A stretch of 64,000 bases of DNA. Source: JBBKXJ01 sp037969395. GTDB lineage: Bacteria > Pseudomonadota > Gammaproteobacteria > Pseudomonadales > JAUIET01. Below are positions 53,601 to 61,486 of the stretch, piece by piece. Location of the stretch: assembly GCA_037969395.1 (NCBI GenBank), contig JBBKXJ010000070.1, forward strand, positions 1-64,000, in the 5' to 3' direction. Each line of letters starts with the position of its first letter. The first letter of the stretch is position 1. Made by a program: the position numbers and the translations under genes. The notes under the pieces are model-generated. The model ran no database searches. It was given only the letters and a program-made list of their open reading frames with translations, and was not told the DNA's origin.

Positions 53601-54806
53601 AACTTTATCAAGCCGTGCCAGTATATGTGGTGTTTGATCTGTCGCCTCGCTTGGCACCAGCAAGCTCACATCGCGCAACCAGCCGCTGGGGTCCAGCGTT
53701 GCTAATATCTCCTGCGCTTGTGTCGGCATTAAACCAAGTTCGCTAAGTAGATAGTTGGCTGGCGCCAGTTCTATCGCATCAACACTCAGGGCAAGGATGT
53801 GCCGGGTACGCCTCAGCCAGGCGTGCTCCACCGCGACGCGTTGATCGCCTAACATCAAACTGACGTCGCTCAACCACACGCCGATTTGTTTTCGATTACT
53901 CATATCGAGTAAAAAGTCAGTGCGTACCTGCTGTAACGCCTTGCTGGTTTCGCCGTCGCTATGCAGCAGTGCCGCGCTTCGCGCCTCAATGCTGCCCTGC
54001 GCCTCTACGTCGTAATTGTCGGCCCAGTCCAACCACAGCTCACCCGAAACGTCAGGCATCTGAAGCTGCCAGTTACCCAGCGCCAGCGTCGACGCGATGC
54101 CGGATACATCGATTCCCTGAAACGCCGCATGCCCCTGTACGCTGAAGTCTGAAGAGTTCGGTATGCCGCGTCCTTCCAAAATTATATTGACCGGCACAGT
54201 TGAATTTTGCGGCAGCGCGTTTGCGTCAATATGCCAGCGGTCGCCTTGCTTCAGCAGCTGCAGGTTAACATGCTCAATGCGCAGCTCACTGCCGTTGTGG
54301 CGCAGCAGCTCGACACTTGAATCAGCGATGTCCGCTCGCTCAAACGCGTTGTAAACGTTGCGAATTTGCTGCGCTGTCAAGCCATCGGTAGCGGGCAGAA
54401 AATTCTGCGCGAGCTGCCAGCCGCCGGCTTTTGTTTCACGCAGCTGCAGCTGCGTTTTTGCAATAGCCACATGTGACACCAGCGGCTGCTGATGCCACAA
54501 ACTAAGCAACAGGTTAATTTTTACGCGCACCGATTCGGCGTCAATACCACTGCGCGAAGGACCGAAATGCACATCGCGGGCGGCGATAATGGGCGACAGT
54601 TTTGCCCATTCACCCTGCAGATCAGCCGCGTCGATTCCGAACCCGGCCTGAGTGCTACTCCAGGTCATTATTTTGCTGCGGTAGTCGCCGATATGCGCCA
54701 CGTAGTAGCGCCCCATAGTCGCGACCAAAGCCAGTACCACGAGAACGGCAACTGCGGCGTAGCCAAGACAGCGACCCGCAAAGGCAAAATTATGAGAAGA
54801 AGTCAT
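50694..54806 (-). CDS. yhdP: AsmA-like envelope lipid-transport protein YhdP
   Basis: YhdP is a very large inner-membrane-anchored protein spanning the periplasm, thought to carry phospholipid to the outer membrane with TamB and YdbH. The 1370 residues (Escherichia coli form about 1266) start with one membrane helix (about 13-30) followed by long repetitive beta segments and a C-terminal AsmA_2/DUF3971-type end (FDTILRRLKFDFKDVFNRGLSYDSIRGGF). An Ala/Lys/Pro-rich insertion near 725-790 (AVAKASPKPAPHAG) and a KADDKADDKANSK tract near 1120 are low-complexity. It runs between rng and the nitrilase gene. Confidence 0.93.
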   Translation of the reverse strand: MTSSHNFAFAGRCLGYAAVAVLVVLALVATMGRYYVAHIGDYRSKIMTWSSTQAGFGIDAADLQGEWAKLSPIIAARDVHFGPSRSGIDAESVRVKINLLLSLWHQQPLVSHVAIAKTQLQLRETKAGGWQLAQNFLPATDGLTAQQIRNVYNAFERADIADSSVELLRHNGSELRIEHVNLQLLKQGDRWHIDANALPQNSTVPVNIILEGRGIPNSSDFSVQGHAAFQGIDVSGIASTLALGNWQLQMPDVSGELWLDWADNYDVEAQGSIEARSAALLHSDGETSKALQQVRTDFLLDMSNRKQIGVWLSDVSLMLGDQRVAVEHAWLRRTRHILALSVDAIELAPANYLLSELGLMPTQAQEILATLDPSGWLRDVSLLVPSEATDQTPHILARLDKVKISAWEGAPGAAGLSGSVVTDLESGVVSLDSSDFSLDFPRLYHQPLGFDSAIGTVVWNISKHAVTLQSGALRLHGPSGNANGYFDLNIPLPKRDDHYPQMNLVIGLQDTSAKFKNQFIPYTVGEELVAWLDKSIKQGDVRDGAFIYRGSIAAGADLERSIQLYFDVVNGTVDYDSGWPQVSQVAGDIFVDDKNVQVEASNASMLGLTLTDSTIKYGPAAEKGSLLTIDSAVNGKVQAALEVIKQSPVREFVGDALDAWQGAGKVRAKLRAELPFGSDATKQVDIDAQLQRAVFKHAGLNLEFDEISGPLHYTTQRQLYSLGLNGRLWGKDLSVAINSTKVAGVVTPAKDEKLKAVAKASPKPAPHAGSETPAGKAKLAAAATKISAVDKPPGQDVNWKTVIKLMGSASGEDIVTWLNYPLQDYVTGSANYTARLSIAKGDSRLRITSDLEQLQSTLPPPLQKDTGSIAPLEVNLFLSDTPLRMSIALQDRTRAALILHQDQPLTGSLGLGGDTGASYFSDRLQISGGLESFDLGPWLDVLDKFTTQQETIQQSQPQGADRQANKIGKLAGDAISIDKFNVFGAEFGAAELALTHVDGDWQFKVNGANVAGKAGYNSSREPSLSLDLQKMYLVGAAKPVDEAAGKGAIDSSLLDDFYPDTVPAMKFALQDFRVGDQRYGSWAFSARKVEHGLELHDLLANVKGVHVAGDTDGKADDKADDKANSKAWLQWRRVGNQQQTKFRGALACEDLGKVLRDWGFAEAIRAKKASFVVPRLGWYGSPLQFGLNNLEGDVNFSMTDGQFMEDNSAANALRLFSIFNFDTILRRLKFDFKDVFNRGLSYDSIRGGFHIENGKMQIVDTLSVKGPSSRFQMTGTVDLENELVDTKMIATLPFASNLPWVVALAGGIPAAAGVYVAGKIFQEQLDKLSSASYTIKGKWDNPAIKLDKIFDDSMKANKAEAPIKQKRAVQ

Positions 54807-54823
54807 GCCTTTTCTTGTTACAG

Positions 54824-56302
54824 CTAAAGCAAAATCACATCGAATTGCTCTTGAGTGTACATAAGCTCCACCTGAAATTTGATCTCTTTACCGATAAATT
54901 CTTCCAAATCGGCCACGCTTGACGACTCTTCGTCGAGCAGGCGGTCAACAACAGGCTGCGATGCCAACACCAGATAGGTTTCATTTTCATACGCGCGCGC
55001 ATCGCGCAAAATTTCCCGGAACACTTCGTAGCACACCGTCTCTGCTGATTTCATTGTGCCGCGCCCGTCGCAGGAGGGGCACGGCTCACACAGAATCTGT
55101 TCCAGACTTTCGCGGGTGCGTTTGCGCGTCATTTGCACCAGGCCAAGCTCGGAAATACCGGTAATTGATGTTTTAGCATGATCTTTAGCCAGCACTTTTT
55201 CCAGCGTGCGCAGCACCTGCCGTTGATGCTCGGGCTCGCGCATGTCGATAAAATCGATAATGATCATACCCCCCAGATTGCGCACGCGCAGCTGCCTCGC
55301 CAGCGCGGTGGCCGCTTCCAGGTTGGTTTTGAATATGGTCTCTTCCAGATTCCTGTGGCCGACGAATGCCCCGGTATTGATGTCAATCGTGGTCATAGCC
55401 TCGGTCTGGTCGAGGATAAGATAGCCGCCCGACTTGAGCTGCACTTTGCGACCCAGCGCTTTTTGCATCTCATCCTCGACGCCAAACAGATCAAAAATAG
55501 GCCGGTCACCCGCGTAATACTCAATGCAGCCAGCAACTTCGGGCACGAATGCCTGCGCAAATTCCTGCACCTTGGCGAAGGTTTCGCGTGAATCGACGCG
55601 CACCTTCTCCAGGTCTGGTCGCGCCAGATCGCGCATTGTACGCAGCGACAACGGCAGGTCTTCATATATCACGCACGGCGGTTCGCAGTTCTGAATTTTT
55701 TGCTGTATCGACAGCCATAGCCGCTTCAAATAGCGCATATCGACTTTCAGTTCTTCAATGCCGACGCCTTCGGCCGCCGTACGCAAAATAAAACCACCCA
55801 TGCCGGCCAGGCCTTCGGCTTCGGCACACTCCTGAATCTGTTGTTTCAGTCGTTCCCGTTCGGCCTCATCTTCGATCCGCTGCGACACCCCGATGTGGGT
55901 TGTCTGCGGCATATAAACTAAAAATCGCGACGACACCGACAAGTGTGTGGACAGGCGCGCGCCCTTGGTGCCGATAGGCTCCTTGATGATTTGTACGGTG
56001 AGTGCCTGCCCGTCGCGCACTATCGCGCGGATATTGTCGCTGCCGTTGCCGCGCTCCTCCATCCCTTCGGCGTCAAGGCTGGCAATATCGCTGGCATGAA
56101 TAAAACTGGCGCGCTCCAGGCCAACATCAACAAATGCCGCCTGCATGCCCGGCAACACGCGTACTACCTTGCCTATATACACGTTGCCGACAATGCCCTT
56201 GCGCAATGACCGCTCAATGTAAACTTCCTGCAGCATGCCATTTTCGACGAGCGCTACCCGGGTCTCCACCGGTGTCACATTGATCAATATTTCTTCACTC
56301 AT
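54824..56302 (-). CDS. rng: Ribonuclease G
   Basis: RNase G is an RNase E-family endonuclease that matures the 16S rRNA 5' end and cuts some mRNAs. It is 492 residues. An S1 domain (about 35-125, GNVYIGKVVRVLPGMQAAFVDVGLERASFIHASDI) is followed by the RNase H-like and DNase I-like catalytic parts, with TIDINTGAFVG (Asp/Asn metal ligands) and IDFIDM, and the zinc link CEPCPSCDGRG near 405. No long C-terminal scaffold is present, which separates it from RNase E. It is 17 bp before yhdP. Confidence 0.96.
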   Translation of the reverse strand: MSEEILINVTPVETRVALVENGMLQEVYIERSLRKGIVGNVYIGKVVRVLPGMQAAFVDVGLERASFIHASDIASLDAEGMEERGNGSDNIRAIVRDGQALTVQIIKEPIGTKGARLSTHLSVSSRFLVYMPQTTHIGVSQRIEDEAERERLKQQIQECAEAEGLAGMGGFILRTAAEGVGIEELKVDMRYLKRLWLSIQQKIQNCEPPCVIYEDLPLSLRTMRDLARPDLEKVRVDSRETFAKVQEFAQAFVPEVAGCIEYYAGDRPIFDLFGVEDEMQKALGRKVQLKSGGYLILDQTEAMTTIDINTGAFVGHRNLEETIFKTNLEAATALARQLRVRNLGGMIIIDFIDMREPEHQRQVLRTLEKVLAKDHAKTSITGISELGLVQMTRKRTRESLEQILCEPCPSCDGRGTMKSAETVCYEVFREILRDARAYENETYLVLASQPVVDRLLDEESSSVADLEEFIGKEIKFQVELMYTQEQFDVILL

Positions 56303-56334
56303 GCAGTGTCTCCACCCGGCGCGCCTTCATCTCT

Positions 56335-56934
56335 TCACCGACAAAGCACGTCAGTGCCGCATGCGCGCAGAAGTTGCGCGGTCTCGAACAAGGGTAACCC
56401 GACAATCGCCGAGTAGCTACCCGCGATGCGCTCCACAAACATGCCACCGAGCCCCTGTATTGCATATGAACCTGCCTTATCCTGGCCCTCGCCGCTGTGC
56501 CAATAGGCGGTAATTTCGGTGTCGCTTAACGCCGCAAACTGCACATCGCTGGTGACGGTGCGCGCCGTCACCTGCTCGTTATAGCATAGCGCTACGCTGG
56601 TTATTACCCGATGCGCCCGCCCGGACAACAGTCGTAACATGCGTTGTCCATCTGCTGCATCTACAGGCTTGCCCAGGATTGTTGAATTAACAACCACAAT
56701 GGTGTCGGCGCCGAGCACGGGAACACAATGTTGTCGCTGCGCGGCGTACCATCCTGCTTCTGCCTTGGCGCGCGCAAGGCGCTCAACGCAGGTAAGTGGC
56801 GACTCTGCGGTCGTGGGGCTTTCATCGATATCAATATCAATGCGCTCAAAGCGCAGACCTAACTGCGCCAGTAAATCACGTCTTCGTGGCGATGCCGACG
56901 CAAGATAAAGCTGGCTTGTATGTTGTTTTGGCAT
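56335..56934 (-). CDS. maf: Maf-family nucleoside triphosphate pyrophosphatase
   Basis: This 199-residue house-cleaning NTP pyrophosphatase has the start LYLASASPRRRDLLAQLGLRFE, catalytic VLGADTIVVVNSTILGKP and DKAGSYAIQGLGGMFVERIAGSYSAIVGLPL. The second motif fits the YhdE (dTTP/UTP) branch. ATG 56934 has a G-run ribosome site; a GTG at 56952 is possible. It is followed by rng, but the mreBCD genes normally upstream are missing, with gatC beginning 147 bp away. Confidence 0.94.
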   Translation of the reverse strand: MPKQHTSQLYLASASPRRRDLLAQLGLRFERIDIDIDESPTTAESPLTCVERLARAKAEAGWYAAQRQHCVPVLGADTIVVVNSTILGKPVDAADGQRMLRLLSGRAHRVITSVALCYNEQVTARTVTSDVQFAALSDTEITAYWHSGEGQDKAGSYAIQGLGGMFVERIAGSYSAIVGLPLFETAQLLRACGTDVLCR

Positions 56935-57037
56935 TCGCACGCCCCCCCGCACCGCTAACCTTCACCACAAAGAAAATCAAACCCGGCGGCGGCAAACATT
57001 TAGGCCAGGCAGCAAATATGGTAACTTGCGGGTTTAT

Positions 57038-57052
57038 ATTATGAATCATAAT
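57038..57052. promoter_or_regulatory. Palindrome upstream of gatC
   Basis: ATTATGA-A-TCATAAT is a perfect 7-bp inverted repeat around one base, 30 bp before the gatC start. Its right half contains a CATAAT that could be a -10 box. It may be an operator or simply an AT-rich promoter. Confidence 0.4.
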
Positions 57053-57081
57053 ACGAACCTGACACCAAGGAGAGAAAAACT

Positions 57082-57369
57082 ATGTCGGTATCTCGCTCCG
57101 ACATCGAAAAAATTGCCGAACTGGCGCGTTTGCGGCTGGAAGAACACACGCTGGCCGAGGTGACGCAGAGCATTACCGACATTCTTGCGCTAGTCGATCA
57201 AATGCAGGCAGTTGATACCAAAGATATTGAGCCGATGGCTAACCCGCAAGACGCCACCCAAAGATTACGCGCCGATGTTGTTACAGAACCTAATCAGCGT
57301 GCTGCCTTTCAGGCAATTGCACCGGCAGTTGAAGCTGGACTGTATCTCGTTCCCAAAGTAATAGAATAG
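57082..57369 (+). CDS. gatC: Asp/Glu-tRNA amidotransferase subunit C
   Basis: GatC is the small stabilising subunit of GatCAB, which amidates Glu-tRNA(Gln) and/or Asp-tRNA(Asn). It is 95 residues with IEKIAELARLRLEEHTLAEVTQSITDILALVDQM and LRADVVTEP. A strong AAGGAG site precedes the ATG. It opens the gatCAB unit. Confidence 0.96.
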   Translation: MSVSRSDIEKIAELARLRLEEHTLAEVTQSITDILALVDQMQAVDTKDIEPMANPQDATQRLRADVVTEPNQRAAFQAIAPAVEAGLYLVPKVIE

Positions 57370-57372
57370 ACA

Positions 57373-58836
57373 ATGCACAAACTAAACCTCGCTCAGCTGA
57401 GCAAAGCGCTTGCGGATAAGTCCTTCTCCAGTGTCGAACTTACCGAGCATTATCTTGCTCGCATTAAAAAACTCGATGCAAACTTCAATAGTTATATCAG
57501 TGTCACCGAAACGCAGGCGCTGGCGGCAGCGGCACGAGCCGACAAGACCATTGCGGCAGGCGGCTCACAACCGCTGTGCGGTATTCCGCTGGCGCAGAAA
57601 GATATTTTTTGTACAGCGGGGGTGCGCACCAGCTGTGGCTCGCGCATGCTGGACAATTTCATACCGCCTTATAACGCCACCGTAGTAGAAAAATGTAACG
57701 ATGCCGGGCTGGTAATGTTGGGCAAAACCAATATGGATGAGTTCGCAATGGGCTCTTCCAACGAGAACAGCTTTTACGGACCGGTGCGCAACCCATGGGC
57801 CGAGGACTGTGTACCGGGCGGATCGTCAGGCGGCTCTGCTGCGGCAGTGGCGGCACGGCTGGCACCGGCTGCCACCGGCACAGACACGGGCGGCTCTATT
57901 CGTCAGCCGGCCGCTCTGTGCGGCCTTACGGGCTTAAAACCCACCTACGGGCGCGTTTCACGCTACGGTATGATTGCCTTCGCCTCCAGTCTGGATCAGG
58001 GCGGCCCAATGACGCGCACAGCAGCAGACGCCGCCTTATTGCTGCAAGTCATGGCAGGGTTCGACGTCAAAGACTCGACCAGCATAGATGCTCCGGTGCC
58101 AGATTACAGCGCCACGCTAAACGACTCGCTGGACGGCTTGCGGCTCGGCGTGCCGAAACAGTACTTCGGTGCGGGCTTACACCCTGGCATTGCCCGGAGC
58201 GTAGAATACGCCATCAAGGAATATGAAAAACTGGGCGCTCGCGTTAGCGAAATCAGCCTGCCGCATTCGCATCTGGCGGTACCGGCCTACTACGTCATTG
58301 CGCCTGCGGAGTGTTCCACCAACTTGTCGCGCTTCGACGGCGTGCGCTACGGCCACCGCTGCGAACACCCGAAAGATCTGCACGACATGTACACCCGTAC
58401 CCGCGGCGAAGGCTTTGGCGACGAGGTCAAACGGCGGATATTAGTCGGAACCTACGCCTTGTCGGCCGGTTACTATGATGCGTATTACCGCAAGGCACAG
58501 CAGATTCGCCGCTTGATAAAACAGGATTTCGTGCAGGCCTTTGCGGCGGTCGATATGATAATTGGCCCCACCAGCCCCTCGCCTGCATTTAAACTCGGTG
58601 AGAAAACCAGTGACCCGGTGACTATGTATCTGGAAGACATCTATACCATTGCAAGCAACCTCGCTGGCTTGCCGGCCATCTCTGTGCCGACCGGCATGGT
58701 GGATGAGAAACCGGTTGGTTTGCAGCTTACTGGCAACTACATGCAGGAAGGGGCTTTACTGAACGCAGCCCATATGTACCAGCAGGCCACCGATTGGCAT
58801 CAACACTGCGCGCCGATCAGCGAGGAGCATTCATGA
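57373..58836 (+). CDS. gatA: Asp/Glu-tRNA amidotransferase subunit A
   Basis: GatA is the amidase that frees ammonia from glutamine. It is 487 residues. The amidase-signature Lys-cisSer-Ser triad is visible: K in GIPLAQKDIFCTAG (near 78), GGSSGGSAAAVAARLAP (near 150-166) and GTDTGGSIRQPA (near 170-181). It starts 3 bp after gatC and overlaps gatB by 4 bp. Confidence 0.97.
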   Translation: MHKLNLAQLSKALADKSFSSVELTEHYLARIKKLDANFNSYISVTETQALAAAARADKTIAAGGSQPLCGIPLAQKDIFCTAGVRTSCGSRMLDNFIPPYNATVVEKCNDAGLVMLGKTNMDEFAMGSSNENSFYGPVRNPWAEDCVPGGSSGGSAAAVAARLAPAATGTDTGGSIRQPAALCGLTGLKPTYGRVSRYGMIAFASSLDQGGPMTRTAADAALLLQVMAGFDVKDSTSIDAPVPDYSATLNDSLDGLRLGVPKQYFGAGLHPGIARSVEYAIKEYEKLGARVSEISLPHSHLAVPAYYVIAPAECSTNLSRFDGVRYGHRCEHPKDLHDMYTRTRGEGFGDEVKRRILVGTYALSAGYYDAYYRKAQQIRRLIKQDFVQAFAAVDMIIGPTSPSPAFKLGEKTSDPVTMYLEDIYTIASNLAGLPAISVPTGMVDEKPVGLQLTGNYMQEGALLNAAHMYQQATDWHQHCAPISEEHS

Positions 58837-60278
58837 TGAGTTGGGAAACCGTGATAGGCCTCGAAATCCACGTCCAACTGGCGACCAACTCGAAAATATT
58901 TTCCGCAGCGGCAACCAGGTTCGGTGCCGAACCTAACACTCAGGCTTGTGCAGTTGACCTCGCCATGCCCGGCACCTTGCCGGTATTGAACGAACGCGTA
59001 GTGGAAATGGCGGTAAAGTTTGGGCTCGCGATTGACGCCGAATTGGGCTTGCGTTCGGTATTCGACCGCAAGAATTACTTTTATCCGGATTCGCCCAAGG
59101 GTTATCAAATCAGCCAGATGGACCACCCCATTGTCGGCGCGGGCGCGGTAGACATCCATTTAGAAGACGGCACAGTTAAAACCGTTGGCGTGACCCGCGC
59201 CCACCTTGAGGAAGATGCGGGCAAATCGTTGCACGAAGATTTTCACGGCATGTCGGGCATTGATCTAAACCGCGCCGGCACCCCGCTGCTGGAAATTGTT
59301 TCCGAACCTGATATACGCAATGCCAAAGAAGCGGTTGCATATTTAAAATACATTAACTCGCTGGTACGGTACCTGGAAATTTCCGATGGTGATATGTCGC
59401 AAGGCTCCATGCGCTGCGACGTTAACCTGTCACTGCGACCCACTGGACAGAGTGAATACGGCACACGCACCGAGATCAAAAACGTCAATTCGTTTCGGTT
59501 TGTTGAAAAAGCGATTGCCACGGAAATAGAGCGGCAGCGCGACATACTCGAAGACGGCGGCAAGATTACCCAGGAAACCCGCCTCTACGACTCCGACAAA
59601 AACGTTACGCGGTCGATGCGCAGCAAAGAGGTCGCCAACGACTACCGCTATTTTCCCGAACCCGATTTACTGCCGATAATCATCGATCAAGCGTACATCG
59701 ACGCGATACGCGATCAGCTGCCCGAATTGCCAAAACAAAAGCACGCCCGGTTTTGCGCTGACTATGAGCTAAGCCAATACGACGCCACGCTGCTGTCGGC
59801 TGATCGTGCAACGGCCGACTATTTCGAAACCGTGGCGGCCGGTAGTGACGATGCGAAAGCTGCAGCCAACTGGGTGATGGGCGATCTGGCCGCGGCGCTA
59901 AACAAAAACGCTGTGGCAATTGAACAAAGCCCGCTGGCAAGTGAGCAACTGGCAGTACTGATCAAACGCATTAATGATCAAACCATTTCCGGAAAAATTG
60001 CCAAAACAGTGTTTGAAGCGGCGTGGAACGGCGAAGGTAGTGTCGACGAGATTATTGCGGCACGCAGCTTAACGCAAGTGTCAGACGCCGGCGCAATAGA
60101 AAAAATGGTTGCTACAGTGATTGCCGAAAATGCTGGTCAGGTAGAGCAATACCGTAACAGCGACGCCGACAAGCAGAAAAAAATGCTGGGCTTTTTTGTT
60201 GGCCAAATAATGAAGGCGTCGAAAGGCAAGGCTAATCCCGGCCAGGTAAATAGTTTGCTCAAAGACAAATTAGGTTAG
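58833..60278 (+). CDS. gatB: Asp/Glu-tRNA amidotransferase subunit B
   Basis: GatB activates the misacylated tRNA with ATP and receives the ammonia. It is 481 residues from ATG 58833 (a second ATG follows at once), with an AGGAG site 5 bp upstream. Seen are WETVIGLEIHVQLATNSKIFSAA, the PDSPKGYQISQMDHPI zinc/active region, RAGTPLLEIVSEPD and the C-terminal YqeY-like tail GFFVGQIMKASKGKANPGQVNSLLKDKL. The upstream open frame inside gatA is not used. Confidence 0.97.
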   Translation: MMSWETVIGLEIHVQLATNSKIFSAAATRFGAEPNTQACAVDLAMPGTLPVLNERVVEMAVKFGLAIDAELGLRSVFDRKNYFYPDSPKGYQISQMDHPIVGAGAVDIHLEDGTVKTVGVTRAHLEEDAGKSLHEDFHGMSGIDLNRAGTPLLEIVSEPDIRNAKEAVAYLKYINSLVRYLEISDGDMSQGSMRCDVNLSLRPTGQSEYGTRTEIKNVNSFRFVEKAIATEIERQRDILEDGGKITQETRLYDSDKNVTRSMRSKEVANDYRYFPEPDLLPIIIDQAYIDAIRDQLPELPKQKHARFCADYELSQYDATLLSADRATADYFETVAAGSDDAKAAANWVMGDLAAALNKNAVAIEQSPLASEQLAVLIKRINDQTISGKIAKTVFEAAWNGEGSVDEIIAARSLTQVSDAGAIEKMVATVIAENAGQVEQYRNSDADKQKKMLGFFVGQIMKASKGKANPGQVNSLLKDKLG

Positions 60279-60350
60279 CCGTAGGGTGGGCCGACACAAT
60301 CTCGGAGCGACCAGGACAGACCGCGTGCGCACAGCGCATCCTGCGCGGTA
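60279..60350. repeat. Dispersed GTGCGCAC palindromic repeat, copy 2
   Basis: The gap after gatB begins GTAGGGTGGGC and ends CGTGCGCACAGCGCA-TCCTGCG. The right part shares 15 exact bases with the copy at 49811-49825, and the left part is an imperfect reverse complement of the right end, so the block can fold into a long hairpin. It may end gatCAB transcription. Confidence 0.5.
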
Positions 60351-60372
60351 GTTAATTTTAAGTGAGACGGAT

Positions 60373-60672
60373 ATGTTGAAGAAAGACAAAGCGAAAGTAC
60401 TTGACGAAGTGTGGACCGAAGACCGGGTGCGTAGTTTTCTCGATCTACAGCCCGTCGAAGGGGTAGACCCTGACTTTCATATGTTATTGAAAGCCTATCA
60501 AAGCATGCGCGCCAGTGACTTCGAGCTGTTTATCGGCTTCTTTCAGGACGCCAAACGCGATATCAATGCGAAAAACCCTGGTGGTCAGTCATTGCTGGAT
60601 ATTGCCAGCCAACACCGTAACAGCAGCGATTTCGTTAGCGTATTGACAGACGCGGGCGCATCAAAAAGCTGA
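60373..60672 (+). CDS. PA4642-family protein of unknown function
   Basis: This is a 99-residue protein resembling the Pseudomonas PA4642 family, recalled from memory: a charged start MLKKDKAKVLDEVWTEDRVRSFLDL, then LLKAYQSMRASDFELFIGFFQDAKRDINAKNPGGQSLLDIASQH. The last part reads like an ankyrin-type half repeat (D-x-N-A-x-N-x-x-G-x-S-L-L-D-I-A). No signal peptide or membrane segment is present, so it is probably cytosolic. Function is unknown. Confidence 0.75.
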   Translation: MLKKDKAKVLDEVWTEDRVRSFLDLQPVEGVDPDFHMLLKAYQSMRASDFELFIGFFQDAKRDINAKNPGGQSLLDIASQHRNSSDFVSVLTDAGASKS

Positions 60673-60682
60673 AAACGCGCTG

Positions 60683-61450
60683 ATGTCGGGTAATTTTCTG
60701 CAAGGCGCAGACTATCTGCTGCGCGGTTTCAGGATGCTGGGCAAGCCCGGCATTCGCCGTTTTGTATGGATTCCGCTGACGATCAATATCGCCCTGTTCG
60801 CAGCGCTGATGACTTATTCAGTGAATAAATTTTCAGGCTGGGTAACTTATCTGCTGGGGCTTATACCTTCCTGGCTAGAGTTCCTGCAGTGGCTGCTGTG
60901 GCCGGTGTTTATTCTGCTGTTGATCATTATCGTAGTGTTCACCTTCACCATTGTTGCCAATTTAATTGCCTCCCCCTTCAATGGGTTGCTGGCGGAGAAA
61001 GTTGAAGAGAGTGTGACGCAGCGGCGGCCGCCTAGTGCCAACGAAAGCGTGTGGGGAACCGTTGCCAGCGTGCCCAGGTCGTTGGCGCGTGAGCTGTCGA
61101 AGCTGCTGTATATTTTGCCGGTGGCGCTGCTGATCTGGATTCTAACGCTAATTCCCACCATTAATATTGTCAGCCCCGTGTTATGGCTATGCTGGGGCGC
61201 GTGGATGATGGCGATTCAATACGGCGACTATCCTGCCGACAATAACCGCATCCGGTTCAAAAGCTTCCGGCGGATTCTTGCCGGCCAGCGACTGCTTAGT
61301 CTCGGTTTCGGGGCGGCGGTATTGGGGGCTACTATGATTCCAGGCGTCAACCTGTTCGTAATCCCGTCAGCAATTTGTGGTGCCACACTGCTGTGGTGCG
61401 AGCGCCTGCGACCCGTCAGATCGTCGCAGGATGGCCAAAGGCTAACGTAA
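60683..61450 (+). CDS. cysZ: Sulfate transporter CysZ family membrane protein
   Basis: This 255-residue inner-membrane protein of the EI24/CysZ family mediates sulfate uptake for cysteine synthesis in relatives. Membrane segments are seen at about 28-46, 65-92, 140-180 and 205-240. Family stretches are GADYLLRGFRMLGKPGIRRFVWIPLTIN, NLIASPFNGLLAEKVEE, and WMMAIQYGDYPADNNRIRFKSFR. It starts 10 bp after the PA4642-family gene. No cys regulatory site was recognised. Confidence 0.88.
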   Translation: MSGNFLQGADYLLRGFRMLGKPGIRRFVWIPLTINIALFAALMTYSVNKFSGWVTYLLGLIPSWLEFLQWLLWPVFILLLIIIVVFTFTIVANLIASPFNGLLAEKVEESVTQRRPPSANESVWGTVASVPRSLARELSKLLYILPVALLIWILTLIPTINIVSPVLWLCWGAWMMAIQYGDYPADNNRIRFKSFRRILAGQRLLSLGFGAAVLGATMIPGVNLFVIPSAICGATLLWCERLRPVRSSQDGQRLT

Positions 61451-61486
61451 TCTACCAACTCACTGAAGAATCCGCTGAATTACACC

